Part shown: positions 25,294-34,488 of the stretch, in pieces
Layout of the letters: each line of letters opens with the position of its first letter
How positions within the stretch are numbered: the first letter of the stretch is position 1
Source: Lachnospiraceae bacterium
GTDB taxonomy: Bacteria; Bacillota; Clostridia; Lachnospirales; Lachnospiraceae
Length of the DNA: 64,000 nt
Direction of reading: 5' to 3'
NCBI GenBank assembly: GCA_017396145.1
Contig: JAFQMS010000040.1
Location: 1 to 64,000, forward strand
The notes under the pieces: model-generated
Databases searched by the model: none
What the model was told of the DNA's origin: nothing
The model's input: only the letters and a program-made list of their open reading frames with translations
Position numbers and translations under genes: made by a program

Positions 25294-27618
25294 CTAGCCG
25301 GTTGTTCTTTCTACATCTATAACACTTTCCACGTTACGCAGTTTACCTGCCAAACTTACCAACTGTTCTCTGCTTCTTATATCAAATGCCATACTAATAG
25401 TAGCCGTACCCTGCTTACTTGTTCTTACATTCACAGAGGTAACATCTATCTTATTCTCTGTAAATACCTTTGTGATATCTAAGAGTACACCCACTCTGTT
25501 ATTAGCATATATCTTGATTTCAGCTGTGTAGAGTTGATCTTTTTCTTTTAATTCATTCTCTGCCCACTCTGCATCAATTAACCTTACCCTGTCTATTTCA
25601 GGAAGATTCATAACATTTATACAATCAGTCCTGTGAATTGACACACCTCTTCCTCTAGTTACAAATCCAATAATCTCATCTCCAGGCACTGGCGAACAAC
25701 ACTTAGAACAACGAGCAGCAACATCATCAATTCCTTTGACAATGATTCCACCCTTTTGCTTTCTTCTGATTACAGGTTTATTCTCCTGCTCTTTAATAGC
25801 CTCTAGTACCTGCTCATCCGTAATGTTTCTTTGACAGTCCTTTTTATATTCATCAATAAGTTTATTAACTACCTGTCCTTCTTTTAAACCGCCATGCCCA
25901 ATTGCTGCAAGAACTGCATCCCAGTCTCTAAATCCATATTTTGAAGTTGTTCTTTCTATATATTCAGGTTTAACAATATCACTTACTGTTATACCCTTAG
26001 TTTTACAATATGAAATAATAAGTTCTCTTCCCTTGGTTATATTCTCTTCTTTACTTAAAGATTTAAACCACTGGTTTATTTTATTCTTAGCTTGTGTACT
26101 CTTAACAATATTGAGCCAGTCTCTACTTGGTCCTTTAGAATTCTGTGACGTAATTATCTCTACTCTGTCACCATTTTGAATCATATAGTCTATGTTGACC
26201 AATTTGCCGTTTACTCTGGCTCCAACCATCTTGTTTCCTACAGCACTGTGTATGGAATAAGCGAAGTCAATAGGTGTAGAACCATTTGGAAGATTCTTAA
26301 CATCTCCTGACGGCGTAAAGCAATATACATGCTCTGAAAACAAATCCAAGTCACTCTTAATAAGGCTTAAAAATTCCTTGTTATCCGGCATTTCCTTTTG
26401 CCACTCAAGAATCTGTCTAAGCCAAGAAAGTTTAGCTTCTTCTCTGTCTTCACTATTCTTACCGTCTTTACCTTCTTTATACTTCCAATGCGCCGCAATA
26501 CCGTATTCAGCAATTTTATGCATTTCTTTTGTTCTTATCTGAATCTCAAAAGGTTGCCCACTTGGTCCAATTAAAGTTGTATGCAAAGATTGATATTTAT
26601 TAGGTTTTGGCATGGCAATGTAATCTTTAAATCTTCCAGGAACCGGCTTATACATATCATGAATTACACCTAGCGCTGCATAACAATCCTTAACATCATC
26701 TACTATAATTCGTACAGCAAACAAATCGTATATCTGGTCAAAAGTTTTGTTTTGATTAACCATCTTTTTATATATACTAAATAAATGCTTTACTCTTCCG
26801 TATACCTCTCCAACTATTCCAACGCTTTCAATATGTGCTTTAACATCATTTACCGTGTCAGATATAAACTCTTCCTTTTCAGACATACTAAAACTAAGTT
26901 TGTCGCTTAATTCTTTATACTTTTCTGGCTCTAAATATCTTAAAGATAAGTCATCTAGTTCTATCTTAATCTTAGAAATACCAAGTCTTGACGCAATTGG
27001 GGCATATATATCCATGGTTTCCCTTGACTTTTCTTTTTGCTTTTCAGGTCTCATATATTGCATAGTTCTCATATTATGTAAACGGTCTGCAAGTTTTATG
27101 AGAATAACCCTTATATCGTTAGCCATGGCCAAAAACATTTTCCTAAGATTTTCTGCCTGAAGTTCCACTTTATCAGCCGAATAATTAAGTTGGGTCAGTT
27201 TTGTAACACCATCCACTAACAACGCTACCTCAGCTCCAAACTGTTTAGCCACATCATCTGAACTCATGATTGTATCTTCTACCACATCATGGAGAATACC
27301 ACCAATAATTGTTTCCTTATCAAGTTCTAACCTTGCTAGAATAATAGCCACACAAAGAGGATGAATTATATATGGTTCTCCTGATCTTCTATACTGACCC
27401 TCATGAGCTTGTAATGCTGTTTTATATGCCTTTTCAATTAAAGAAATATCTGTTGAAGGACGGTATTTTCTTATATCATCAACTAATATTTCATATAATT
27501 CTTCCGGACTTTTTGTTGAATTATCTGCATTTAACACATCTTTTGCAGAATCTGCAACCGCACTATCATATGATATTTTAATTCGTTGTTCCATACCAGT
27601 CACTCCAATCATAACCAT
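25294..27618 (-). CDS. Bifunctional (p)ppGpp synthetase/hydrolase, RelA/SpoT family
   Basis: Domains in order: HD hydrolase (GGILHDVVEDT, about residues 105-115), synthetase (RFKDYIAMPKPNKYQSLHT), TGS (EHVYCFTPSGDVKNLPNG), a zinc-finger-like RCSKCCSPVPGD region and a C-terminal ACT domain. Both catalytic domains keep their key motifs, so the enzyme should make and break the alarmone. Length is 774 residues. Two starts are possible: 27618 with AGGAAG upstream, or 27594 (MEQRIKISY) with GGAG; the longer is listed. It precedes the MBL and hemZ genes and follows recJ, a common Clostridia order. Confidence 0.96.
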   Translation of the reverse strand: MVMIGVTGMEQRIKISYDSAVADSAKDVLNADNSTKSPEELYEILVDDIRKYRPSTDISLIEKAYKTALQAHEGQYRRSGEPYIIHPLCVAIILARLELDKETIIGGILHDVVEDTIMSSDDVAKQFGAEVALLVDGVTKLTQLNYSADKVELQAENLRKMFLAMANDIRVILIKLADRLHNMRTMQYMRPEKQKEKSRETMDIYAPIASRLGISKIKIELDDLSLRYLEPEKYKELSDKLSFSMSEKEEFISDTVNDVKAHIESVGIVGEVYGRVKHLFSIYKKMVNQNKTFDQIYDLFAVRIIVDDVKDCYAALGVIHDMYKPVPGRFKDYIAMPKPNKYQSLHTTLIGPSGQPFEIQIRTKEMHKIAEYGIAAHWKYKEGKDGKNSEDREEAKLSWLRQILEWQKEMPDNKEFLSLIKSDLDLFSEHVYCFTPSGDVKNLPNGSTPIDFAYSIHSAVGNKMVGARVNGKLVNIDYMIQNGDRVEIITSQNSKGPSRDWLNIVKSTQAKNKINQWFKSLSKEENITKGRELIISYCKTKGITVSDIVKPEYIERTTSKYGFRDWDAVLAAIGHGGLKEGQVVNKLIDEYKKDCQRNITDEQVLEAIKEQENKPVIRRKQKGGIIVKGIDDVAARCSKCCSPVPGDEIIGFVTRGRGVSIHRTDCINVMNLPEIDRVRLIDAEWAENELKEKDQLYTAEIKIYANNRVGVLLDITKVFTENKIDVTSVNVRTSKQGTATISMAFDIRSREQLVSLAGKLRNVESVIDVERTTG

Positions 27619-27698
27619 TATTTCTTCCTATGTATTAATACCTATGTTTAAACAAATCTTAAATATTAATTATAGTTTTTTTCACAGAAAAAAGCAAC

Positions 27699-29519
27699 CT
27701 ATCTATAGTGAGAAATAACAATGTTTATGCTTTTATTTCCCATATACTCGTTAATCTGCGGATAATAAATAACACTAAGACTAACCTCGTTGGTAAGCCC
27801 TTTTAATGCTTTATCTAATTCCTCTGCCCCATATTTCTTTTCAATATACTCCAATATACCATCGATTGCTCCAAAATACATTCCATCAAGCATAGTCCCA
27901 TACTGGTTACGCAACTTCATCTTTACCACATTATTATTCTTCCCAATTACGCTAATTCTAATAACCGACAAATCTTTTTCAACAAAGGCTGGTTTGTCAT
28001 TATCTTTTCCAAATGGTTGCATAATATCTAATTCTTCAATAATTTTTAAATTTAGCAGTGATATAGGAAGCATAATATCTATACTGCATCTATTCACCAA
28101 ATCTTCCTCGTTCAAAGTTGTATTTTTATTTAATTCTGATTTAAGTTTTGCTATGTTTTCTTCTTTTATTGATAATCCAGCAGCCAATGGGTGACCGCCA
28201 TATTTTTCAAAAAGGTGTCTAACTTTAGTCATCTCTTCGTACATATTATAGCCCTCTATAGACCGTCCTGAGCCCTTACACATATCTTTTCCCTGAGTAA
28301 TAACAAATACAGGCCTGTTGTACCTTTCTTTAATCCTTCCAGCTACAATACCTGCGATACTTTCATGACATTCCCTAAGAAATAATACCAGCACTTTATC
28401 TTTTGGCATTTTGTCTTCTTTCTTATCTATTACTAATTCCGCTTCTTCTACGGCCCTAGCCGTCAACTCCTTTCGAGCCTCGTTTATACTCTTTAGTTCC
28501 TGAGCGTATATCAAAGCCGTCTCGTAATCTTTTGACAAAAAAAGTTCCATCGCTTTTTTTGCACTTTCGAGTCTGCCCGAAGCATTAATACACGGCCCTA
28601 TAACATATCCTAAGTGATGTGCTTTCACTTCATCCAAATCACATATATTAATAAGTGCTCTAAGTCCAATATTAGGACTGGCATTAATAATTTTTAAACC
28701 TTCTCTTACAAATACTCTATTTTCATTTACCAATGGCATTACATCACATATAGTTGCAATAGCTGCCATCCCCAGATATTCTTCCAAATCTTTCTCATTA
28801 ATATTTATAGCATTTAAACCATAATCCTTATCTCCTTGGGATATCATCTTTGCCTTCAATTCGTACAAAGATTCATAAAAAGCAACTGCGAATTTATAAG
28901 CCACCTGACCTGCACATATATCTTCAAAAGGATATTCGCACTCTTGCTGATGCGGGTTTACAACTGCATCAGCATTAGGCAACTTATAATGTCTAATTCC
29001 GTCCTTCTCATCAAACACTATATTATGATGGTCCAAAACTAACACAGTAAGACCATTTGCTTTCGCAAATTCAATTTGCTCTATGGCCGCTATTCCGTTA
29101 TCGCAGGTAATCAGTGTATCAACTCCATCATTAATAGCATCCCAAACTATGGAAATATTGATTCCATATCCGTCTTCTACTCTATCGGGAATCTCGTAAT
29201 CAACCCATCCACCTGCTCTTTTTATAGCACTATATAGAATAAATGTGGAGATTACGCCATCCACATCATAATCTCCAACTATTCTTATATGTACTTTTTT
29301 CAACAATTTCTCTTCTACAATTTCTACCGCTTTTTTTATATCTTTCATAAGATAAGGAGAATGCATGTTTCCCTTATCCGGATAAATATATTTACGCATT
29401 TCTTCCAAAGTGGTAATCCCACGATTAACCATTAATCTGACTAGTACTTCGCTTACTCCTAGAGTTTTAGAAAGAGCAGCAAAATCTGCTAATTTATCTT
29501 TAATAAACCATTTTTCCAT
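27699..29519 (-). CDS. recJ: Single-stranded-DNA-specific exonuclease RecJ
   Basis: RecJ digests single-stranded DNA 5' to 3' in recombination and mismatch repair. The DHH phosphoesterase motifs are clear: DYDVDG (83-88), ITCDNGI and DHH (163-165), and the DHHA1 motif includes EKYGGHPLAAG. The length of 606 residues fits. The gene follows the glycosyltransferase after only 3 bases, and relA is 80 bases downstream, so it belongs to the large minus-strand block. Confidence 0.95.
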   Translation of the reverse strand: MEKWFIKDKLADFAALSKTLGVSEVLVRLMVNRGITTLEEMRKYIYPDKGNMHSPYLMKDIKKAVEIVEEKLLKKVHIRIVGDYDVDGVISTFILYSAIKRAGGWVDYEIPDRVEDGYGINISIVWDAINDGVDTLITCDNGIAAIEQIEFAKANGLTVLVLDHHNIVFDEKDGIRHYKLPNADAVVNPHQQECEYPFEDICAGQVAYKFAVAFYESLYELKAKMISQGDKDYGLNAININEKDLEEYLGMAAIATICDVMPLVNENRVFVREGLKIINASPNIGLRALINICDLDEVKAHHLGYVIGPCINASGRLESAKKAMELFLSKDYETALIYAQELKSINEARKELTARAVEEAELVIDKKEDKMPKDKVLVLFLRECHESIAGIVAGRIKERYNRPVFVITQGKDMCKGSGRSIEGYNMYEEMTKVRHLFEKYGGHPLAAGLSIKEENIAKLKSELNKNTTLNEEDLVNRCSIDIMLPISLLNLKIIEELDIMQPFGKDNDKPAFVEKDLSVIRISVIGKNNNVVKMKLRNQYGTMLDGMYFGAIDGILEYIEKKYGAEELDKALKGLTNEVSLSVIYYPQINEYMGNKSINIVISHYR

Positions 29520-29522
29520 ATA

Positions 29523-30545
29523 CTAATACTTGTTTCTTCTCCAATATTCTTTATTCATCGTAAGTTTTTTAATAAATACAGCAGGTATTTTCTCATAATT
29601 GTAGCCTGCATCATAACCTACTTCCTCTATAATATCCATAAGCAGCACCCGAGGAACTAGCGATGCATTGCCTGTTTTCACAAGATATTTTACTGCATCT
29701 TTCAACACTAAAGAGGTTTCATTTCCGCCTTTTGTAATCTTAAACAATTCCTTATACTGTCTGTTTAAAACACCTTGGTCAAAATTTCTTTGTAGTGTCT
29801 GCTTCAGATTATACTTTTGATAATGACGAACCTTGGCCTTTGATACATATGCAATCTTGTATCCATTATCTATAATCTTCGCACCAAATACCATATCCTC
29901 ATTAAATATCGTTCTAAAATCAAACCCGCCCAATTCATTATACACACTTCTTCTGTACATGGCGCAGGAATTAGAACAAAAATAAGTTCTTATTCCAAGG
30001 TTCTTTAAGTCAGCTCCTGATTTAACCCTATCTTGTTTAGGGAAGTTTGTCGCCATTGCATACTTTTCTATAACATCTGCATCTTTTCCGCAGAACTGTC
30101 TTCCGTATGTACATGCTATACTTTTATCTGTAAACGGCATTATCAAATTCTCAATAAGGTGTCTGTCTAATGGTAGCGTATTTTGACTCATAAGCATAAT
30201 ATACTGTGCATCCGACATAGCAATTGCATAATCTCTTGTAGCACCATGATCAAATTCATCCTGTGTTATATTATATATAGTTATTCGTGGTTTAGAAGAT
30301 TTATCTGCCAGATACAATCTTGCTCCATCCTTGCATACAATATAATCCAAAGATTCCTGTTCTTGCTTTTCACCAAAATTAATAACTTTTCCTTTGGTCC
30401 CGTTCTTTTTTACAGGACGAGGGATAGTATTAACAATGATTATATTCTCCGGAACAATTGTCTGTTTTTTAATCCTTTCTATAACCTCTTCAAAACTACT
30501 ATCCGGTCTAAAAGTGGGTATAATTACATCTACAACACTATTCAT
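29523..30545 (-). CDS. Family 2 glycosyltransferase
   Basis: A GT-A type fold: VDVIIPTFRPD at the N-terminus, the DHGATRDYA segment, and NEDMVFG as an ED-type catalytic acid; this pattern resembles rhamnosyltransferase-like GT2 enzymes. No membrane helix is evident. The start overlaps the end of metH by 8 bases, so translation is coupled. It may act in the surface polysaccharide pathway hinted at by the Wzz-like and CpsD-like genes on the other side of metH; the sugar donor and acceptor are unknown. Confidence 0.85.
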   Translation of the reverse strand: MNSVVDVIIPTFRPDSSFEEVIERIKKQTIVPENIIIVNTIPRPVKKNGTKGKVINFGEKQEQESLDYIVCKDGARLYLADKSSKPRITIYNITQDEFDHGATRDYAIAMSDAQYIMLMSQNTLPLDRHLIENLIMPFTDKSIACTYGRQFCGKDADVIEKYAMATNFPKQDRVKSGADLKNLGIRTYFCSNSCAMYRRSVYNELGGFDFRTIFNEDMVFGAKIIDNGYKIAYVSKAKVRHYQKYNLKQTLQRNFDQGVLNRQYKELFKITKGGNETSLVLKDAVKYLVKTGNASLVPRVLLMDIIEEVGYDAGYNYEKIPAVFIKKLTMNKEYWRRNKY

Positions 30546-33057
30546 ACTTTCTCATCCTTTCTAAAAGTTCTTTAACTTTTCCAACAGCTTCCTGAGCATC
30601 TTTAGAATACCCTTGAGCGTTAATCTCATCGGCATACTCTTGGGTAGTAACAGCTCCACCAATTATTACTTGGCACTGTGGATACTGTGCATTTTTAAGT
30701 TCAATCACTTTTTTCATCTGTGTCATAGTTGTTGTCATAAGGGCCGACAGACCTATTATTTGAGCATTATTCTTCTTTGCTTCTTCAACGATAATCTCGG
30801 CTGGAACATCTTTACCTAAATCCACTACATTGTATCCATAATTCTTTAGCATAAGAACAACCAGATTCTTGCCAATATCATGAATATCTCCTTCAACGGT
30901 GGCCATCACTATTGTAATATCGCCATTACCACCTTTTTTCCTTTCTATCATTGGCTCTAAATAGTCAATGGCAAGTTTCATTGTATTAGCTGAAGCTATC
31001 AATTGTGGAAGATAATACTTTTGACTGTCAAACAATACACCTACCTGATTAATAGCCGGTATAAGCATATTATCGATAATATCTTCTGGTTTTTCTCCTC
31101 TGTCAAGTTCTAATTTCACATAGTCTATTATCTTATTCTTATTACCCTTTATTACTTCAGTATATGGATTCTTTTCTTTTACCTGAAGAGAATTCTTAGC
31201 ATCCAGTTCTTTCTTGTTTTCCGTAGCAGAGCCCTTTTTTTCTTCATTAATCCGTTCTTTATTAATTCCTGAATTAATTTGTGCACCATTCTCAAAAGGG
31301 TGTTCATTTGCCATTTCCAAATATCTCAAGTCCGCATCAGGAGAATTTTTTAACATATCCGTTGCCATAGCCATGTTCATGAGAAGACTCTGAGAAGGAT
31401 TCATTATAGGAATAGTAAGACCTTTTTGTATGGCCATAGTTAAAAACGCAGCATTTACTATAGGTCTTTGTGGTAATCCAAAAGAAATGTTAGATAAACC
31501 ACAAGTAGTAGGCAACCCAAGTTCATTAGTACAGTATTCAATAGTATCTAATGTGTCCACACCTGCATTCTTCTTAGCACCCACAGTATTAACTAATCCA
31601 TCCACTATGATATCTTCTTTTGTAAGTCCTGCATTCAACGCTTTATTATATATCAAATCTATTAATTCTTTTCGTTGTGCAAAATTCTTAGGCAGTCCTT
31701 TTTCAGAAAGGGGAAGCAAAATAAACATTGCACCATATTTTTTTGCTAATCCCAATAAAACATCTGTCTTTTTTTCGTCATATGAGATAGAGTTAATCAA
31801 CGCTCTACCCGGATATTCCCTAAGGGCGGCTTCCACAATATCCACATGACTTGTATCTATAGAAAGTGGCAGGTTGGTAATAGTACTTAATTCTTTTACA
31901 ACCTTAACCATCATGTCCTTTTCATCAATCCCATTCATTCCTACATTAACATCTAAAACATTAGCCCCTAGTTCTTCCTGGCTAATTGCCATGTCAGATA
32001 CTAACGATAAATCTCCTTCTTTTAACGCAGCTTGGAGCTCTTTCTTTCCTGTAGGATTAATTCTTTCACCTATAACAAGAAATCTTTCGTTACTCTTAAA
32101 CACTAGGGAACGCCTTTCATTAGTAAGAACATGTACATCTAAAGTCTTTTGGGCATTAACCTTCTTAATTATTTCCTTATAATCCAATGAAACCACAATA
32201 TCATTTAGTCTTTTAATATGCTCAGGCGTTGTTCCGCAGCATCCACCTACAATTGTTGCTCCAGCTTCAATTACTTTCTTCATTTCCTTAGCAAATTCAT
32301 CTGGCGCCATATCATACATTGTTTCTCCGTCAACCAATTTAGGCAAACCTGCATTAGGTTTTGCAATAATAGGCACCTTTGCATATCTATTCATTTCACT
32401 GATAATACCACACATTTTATCAGGACCTGTAGAACAGTTGGCTCCTATTGCATCTACACCCATTGCCTGTAACACGTTGACAGCAGTGGCTGCATCAGTA
32501 CCAAATAATGTCTTACCATCTTCAGCAAATGTTAATGTAACCATCACAGGTAAGTCGCAACTTTCCTTAACAGCCAAAACTGCTGCCCTACATTCTGCTA
32601 AAGACATCATTGTTTCCACAACAAAAAGGTCTACCCCTGCCTCCAATATACAAGAAATCTGTTCCTTATATATGTTGACAAGTTCTTCAAATTCCATACT
32701 TCCTACTGGCGCTAACGAAACTCCTGTCATTGTAAGGTCTCCTGCCACTAAGGCTTTCCCATCAGCCGCTTCTTTTGTTAGCGCTACAAGTTCTTTATTA
32801 ATATACTCAATCTGGTCTTCCATATGATATTCTTCTAGTTTAATCCTATTACCAGAAAATGTTGGTGCATAAAGTATATTAGTTCCCGCCTTCACATATT
32901 CCGACTGAAGATTTACGAGAACCGATGGATTGGAAAGCATAAAACTTTCAGGGCATTCTCCACTTTTCATACCCGCTTTAATTAAATTACTTCCTGTAGC
33001 ACCATCTAAAATTAACACTTTCTCAGATGCAAGTTTTCTAAATTCTTCTCTATTCAT
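30538..33057 (-). CDS. metH: Cobalamin-dependent methionine synthase, form lacking the reactivation domain
   Basis: Domains in order: homocysteine-binding zinc domain with Cys208 and Cys273-Cys274 (GGCCGTTPEH), pterin-binding TIM barrel (GERINPTGKKELQ), a cobalamin cap, a linker rich in Lys and Glu, and the B12-binding Rossmann domain with DIHDIGKN (His about residue 726). The protein ends at 839, so the roughly 350-residue SAM-dependent reactivation domain of E. coli MetH is missing, as in many Clostridia. It methylates homocysteine using methyltetrahydrofolate. Reactivation of oxidised cobalamin needs another protein, perhaps the RACE protein in this window. Confidence 0.93.
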   Translation of the reverse strand: MNREEFRKLASEKVLILDGATGSNLIKAGMKSGECPESFMLSNPSVLVNLQSEYVKAGTNILYAPTFSGNRIKLEEYHMEDQIEYINKELVALTKEAADGKALVAGDLTMTGVSLAPVGSMEFEELVNIYKEQISCILEAGVDLFVVETMMSLAECRAAVLAVKESCDLPVMVTLTFAEDGKTLFGTDAATAVNVLQAMGVDAIGANCSTGPDKMCGIISEMNRYAKVPIIAKPNAGLPKLVDGETMYDMAPDEFAKEMKKVIEAGATIVGGCCGTTPEHIKRLNDIVVSLDYKEIIKKVNAQKTLDVHVLTNERRSLVFKSNERFLVIGERINPTGKKELQAALKEGDLSLVSDMAISQEELGANVLDVNVGMNGIDEKDMMVKVVKELSTITNLPLSIDTSHVDIVEAALREYPGRALINSISYDEKKTDVLLGLAKKYGAMFILLPLSEKGLPKNFAQRKELIDLIYNKALNAGLTKEDIIVDGLVNTVGAKKNAGVDTLDTIEYCTNELGLPTTCGLSNISFGLPQRPIVNAAFLTMAIQKGLTIPIMNPSQSLLMNMAMATDMLKNSPDADLRYLEMANEHPFENGAQINSGINKERINEEKKGSATENKKELDAKNSLQVKEKNPYTEVIKGNKNKIIDYVKLELDRGEKPEDIIDNMLIPAINQVGVLFDSQKYYLPQLIASANTMKLAIDYLEPMIERKKGGNGDITIVMATVEGDIHDIGKNLVVLMLKNYGYNVVDLGKDVPAEIIVEEAKKNNAQIIGLSALMTTTMTQMKKVIELKNAQYPQCQVIIGGAVTTQEYADEINAQGYSKDAQEAVGKVKELLERMRKYE

Positions 33058-33082
33058 AACTTTCCTTTCATATCAACCCAAT

Positions 33083-33694
33083 TTATCTGTTATTAATAAC
33101 CACGCCTATAATTTCGCAACCGGCCATTCTTATTTGCTCTATAGCATTTCGCTCTTTTTTATAGGAAACAGCACCACTTTCCGTAACCAAGACTGCGCCA
33201 TCACACTTACTGCAAATCACAGGAGTTTCCATTCCTTTTCCGATAGTTGCAGTATCGATTATCACATAATCAAACTTAGTTCTTAGCCACTTAATAAGTT
33301 TATCAAATCTTTGATTTTCAACTATATCCATACTTTTATCCGTGTCTACACCGGCAAACATCATATACATATTTCTTATATCCGTTTTGTACATCACGTC
33401 AGATACATCCATACTACCATCTACAATCTGTGCAAAACCATCAAGATATTTATTCCTATTTCCCACTATTTTTCTGAAATCAAGGTGCAAAAGAATCACC
33501 TTTTTATTATGAACAGCTTCCATACATGCCAACTGATAAGCAACAAAGGATTTTCCTTCCCTGTCAGAAGCTGATGTTATAGCGATAACTCTCTTATCAG
33601 GTGCTACGAATTCTATGTTAACTCTAAGCCTGTCTATGGCTTTAAGAACATTTTCATTAATATTATTGTTGTTTCTTACTCTTATCTTATTCAT
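33083..33694 (-). CDS. CpsD/CapB-like P-loop protein (BY-kinase family, tyrosine tail missing)
   Basis: The 203-residue sequence has a Walker A SASDREGKS, a Walker A' related LLHLDFRK and Walker B YVIIDT, the arrangement of bacterial tyrosine kinases that work with Wzz-type membrane partners in capsule or exopolysaccharide chain-length control. The C-terminus ends at GVVINNR, with no tyrosine cluster, so autophosphorylation in the usual tail is unlikely. The start ATGA overlaps the stop of the Wzz-like gene by four bases, giving strong coupling. Confidence 0.83.
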   Translation of the reverse strand: MNKIRVRNNNNINENVLKAIDRLRVNIEFVAPDKRVIAITSASDREGKSFVAYQLACMEAVHNKKVILLHLDFRKIVGNRNKYLDGFAQIVDGSMDVSDVMYKTDIRNMYMMFAGVDTDKSMDIVENQRFDKLIKWLRTKFDYVIIDTATIGKGMETPVICSKCDGAVLVTESGAVSYKKERNAIEQIRMAGCEIIGVVINNR

Positions 33695-34395
33695 AGGGCA
33701 CCTCCCCTTTTATCGTCAGTATGCTTGTCCACAGGAATCACCGTAAGCACTGGCAAATCAAGATATTCCCTTACATCTTGCTCGTCTTTTATAGTATTAT
33801 CAAGGAAATAAAAGGCGCAAAGAAAAGCAAGTGTTATTCCAGTTCCAAGGGCTGCACCCACTAATATAAACCATCCTACAGACTTATTGGTCCAGTCTTT
33901 TTTTGAAGCATCTACAGTATAAGTAGCCGGCTTAATAATCTCAAAACTTTCTACCGAATACTCTTTCATAAATTCATAAGCAGTCTTGTTAAACAACTTT
34001 GTTACAACAAGATTAGCATACTCTTCGTCCTGATCTTCAAAGGAAATGAACAAAGAATTCCCTTTAAAGTATACCATTACACTTTCCATGAATTCTTCAT
34101 ATGAAAGATCTATGGCAACTTCTTCCTTCATAGCTTCTTCAACTTTAGATGATGACATAACCTTAAAGAACTCTTTTTCCATATCCACTTTTTTATCATT
34201 CTTTCCCACGGAAGGTCTAACTTCAATAACAGATGCATATACTATTCTTGATTCATGCATTTTGTCCTTAATCACATAAACAACAACAAAAATCAACGCA
34301 AATAAAATAGCCCCTAAAATAATAGTGCCTATATTACGAAATATATTCTCTAGAAAATCGCGTATCTTTCGTGTCTTAAATGCCTTTTCCTGCAT
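33691..34395 (-). CDS. Wzz/CpsC-like polysaccharide co-polymerase membrane protein
   Basis: 234 residues with two membrane helices, one near the N-terminus (IILGAILFALIFVVVYVI) and one near the end (WFILVGAALGTGITLAFL), enclosing a ~110-residue outer domain, the standard Wzz topology. The cytoplasmic tail ends DLPVLTVIPVDKH, as in proteins that activate CpsD-type kinases. GAAAGGAG fixes the start at 34395. The pair with the CpsD-like gene is stand-alone: no wzx, wzy or initiating sugar transferase is in the window. Confidence 0.83.
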   Translation of the reverse strand: MQEKAFKTRKIRDFLENIFRNIGTIILGAILFALIFVVVYVIKDKMHESRIVYASVIEVRPSVGKNDKKVDMEKEFFKVMSSSKVEEAMKEEVAIDLSYEEFMESVMVYFKGNSLFISFEDQDEEYANLVVTKLFNKTAYEFMKEYSVESFEIIKPATYTVDASKKDWTNKSVGWFILVGAALGTGITLAFLCAFYFLDNTIKDEQDVREYLDLPVLTVIPVDKHTDDKRGGAL

Positions 34396-34423
34396 ATCAA
34401 AGCTCCTTTCGCTCTTTGAATTC

Positions 34424-34468
34424 AAAAACATTCCCTTCTATTATTCTATCAATAACAGAGGGGAATGT
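34424..34468 (-). terminator. Intrinsic terminator of thrC
   Basis: ACATTCCCCTCT and AGAAGGGAATGT pair with a single mismatch over a 17-base loop and are followed by TTTTTG on the minus strand, 20 bases after the thrC stop. Confidence 0.8.
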
Positions 34469-34488
34469 CTACAAATTAATATATAGTA

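Noticed and set aside
33058..33082. SAM or cobalamin riboswitch before metH
   Set aside because: Only 25 bases separate metH from the CpsD-like gene, so no riboswitch fits.
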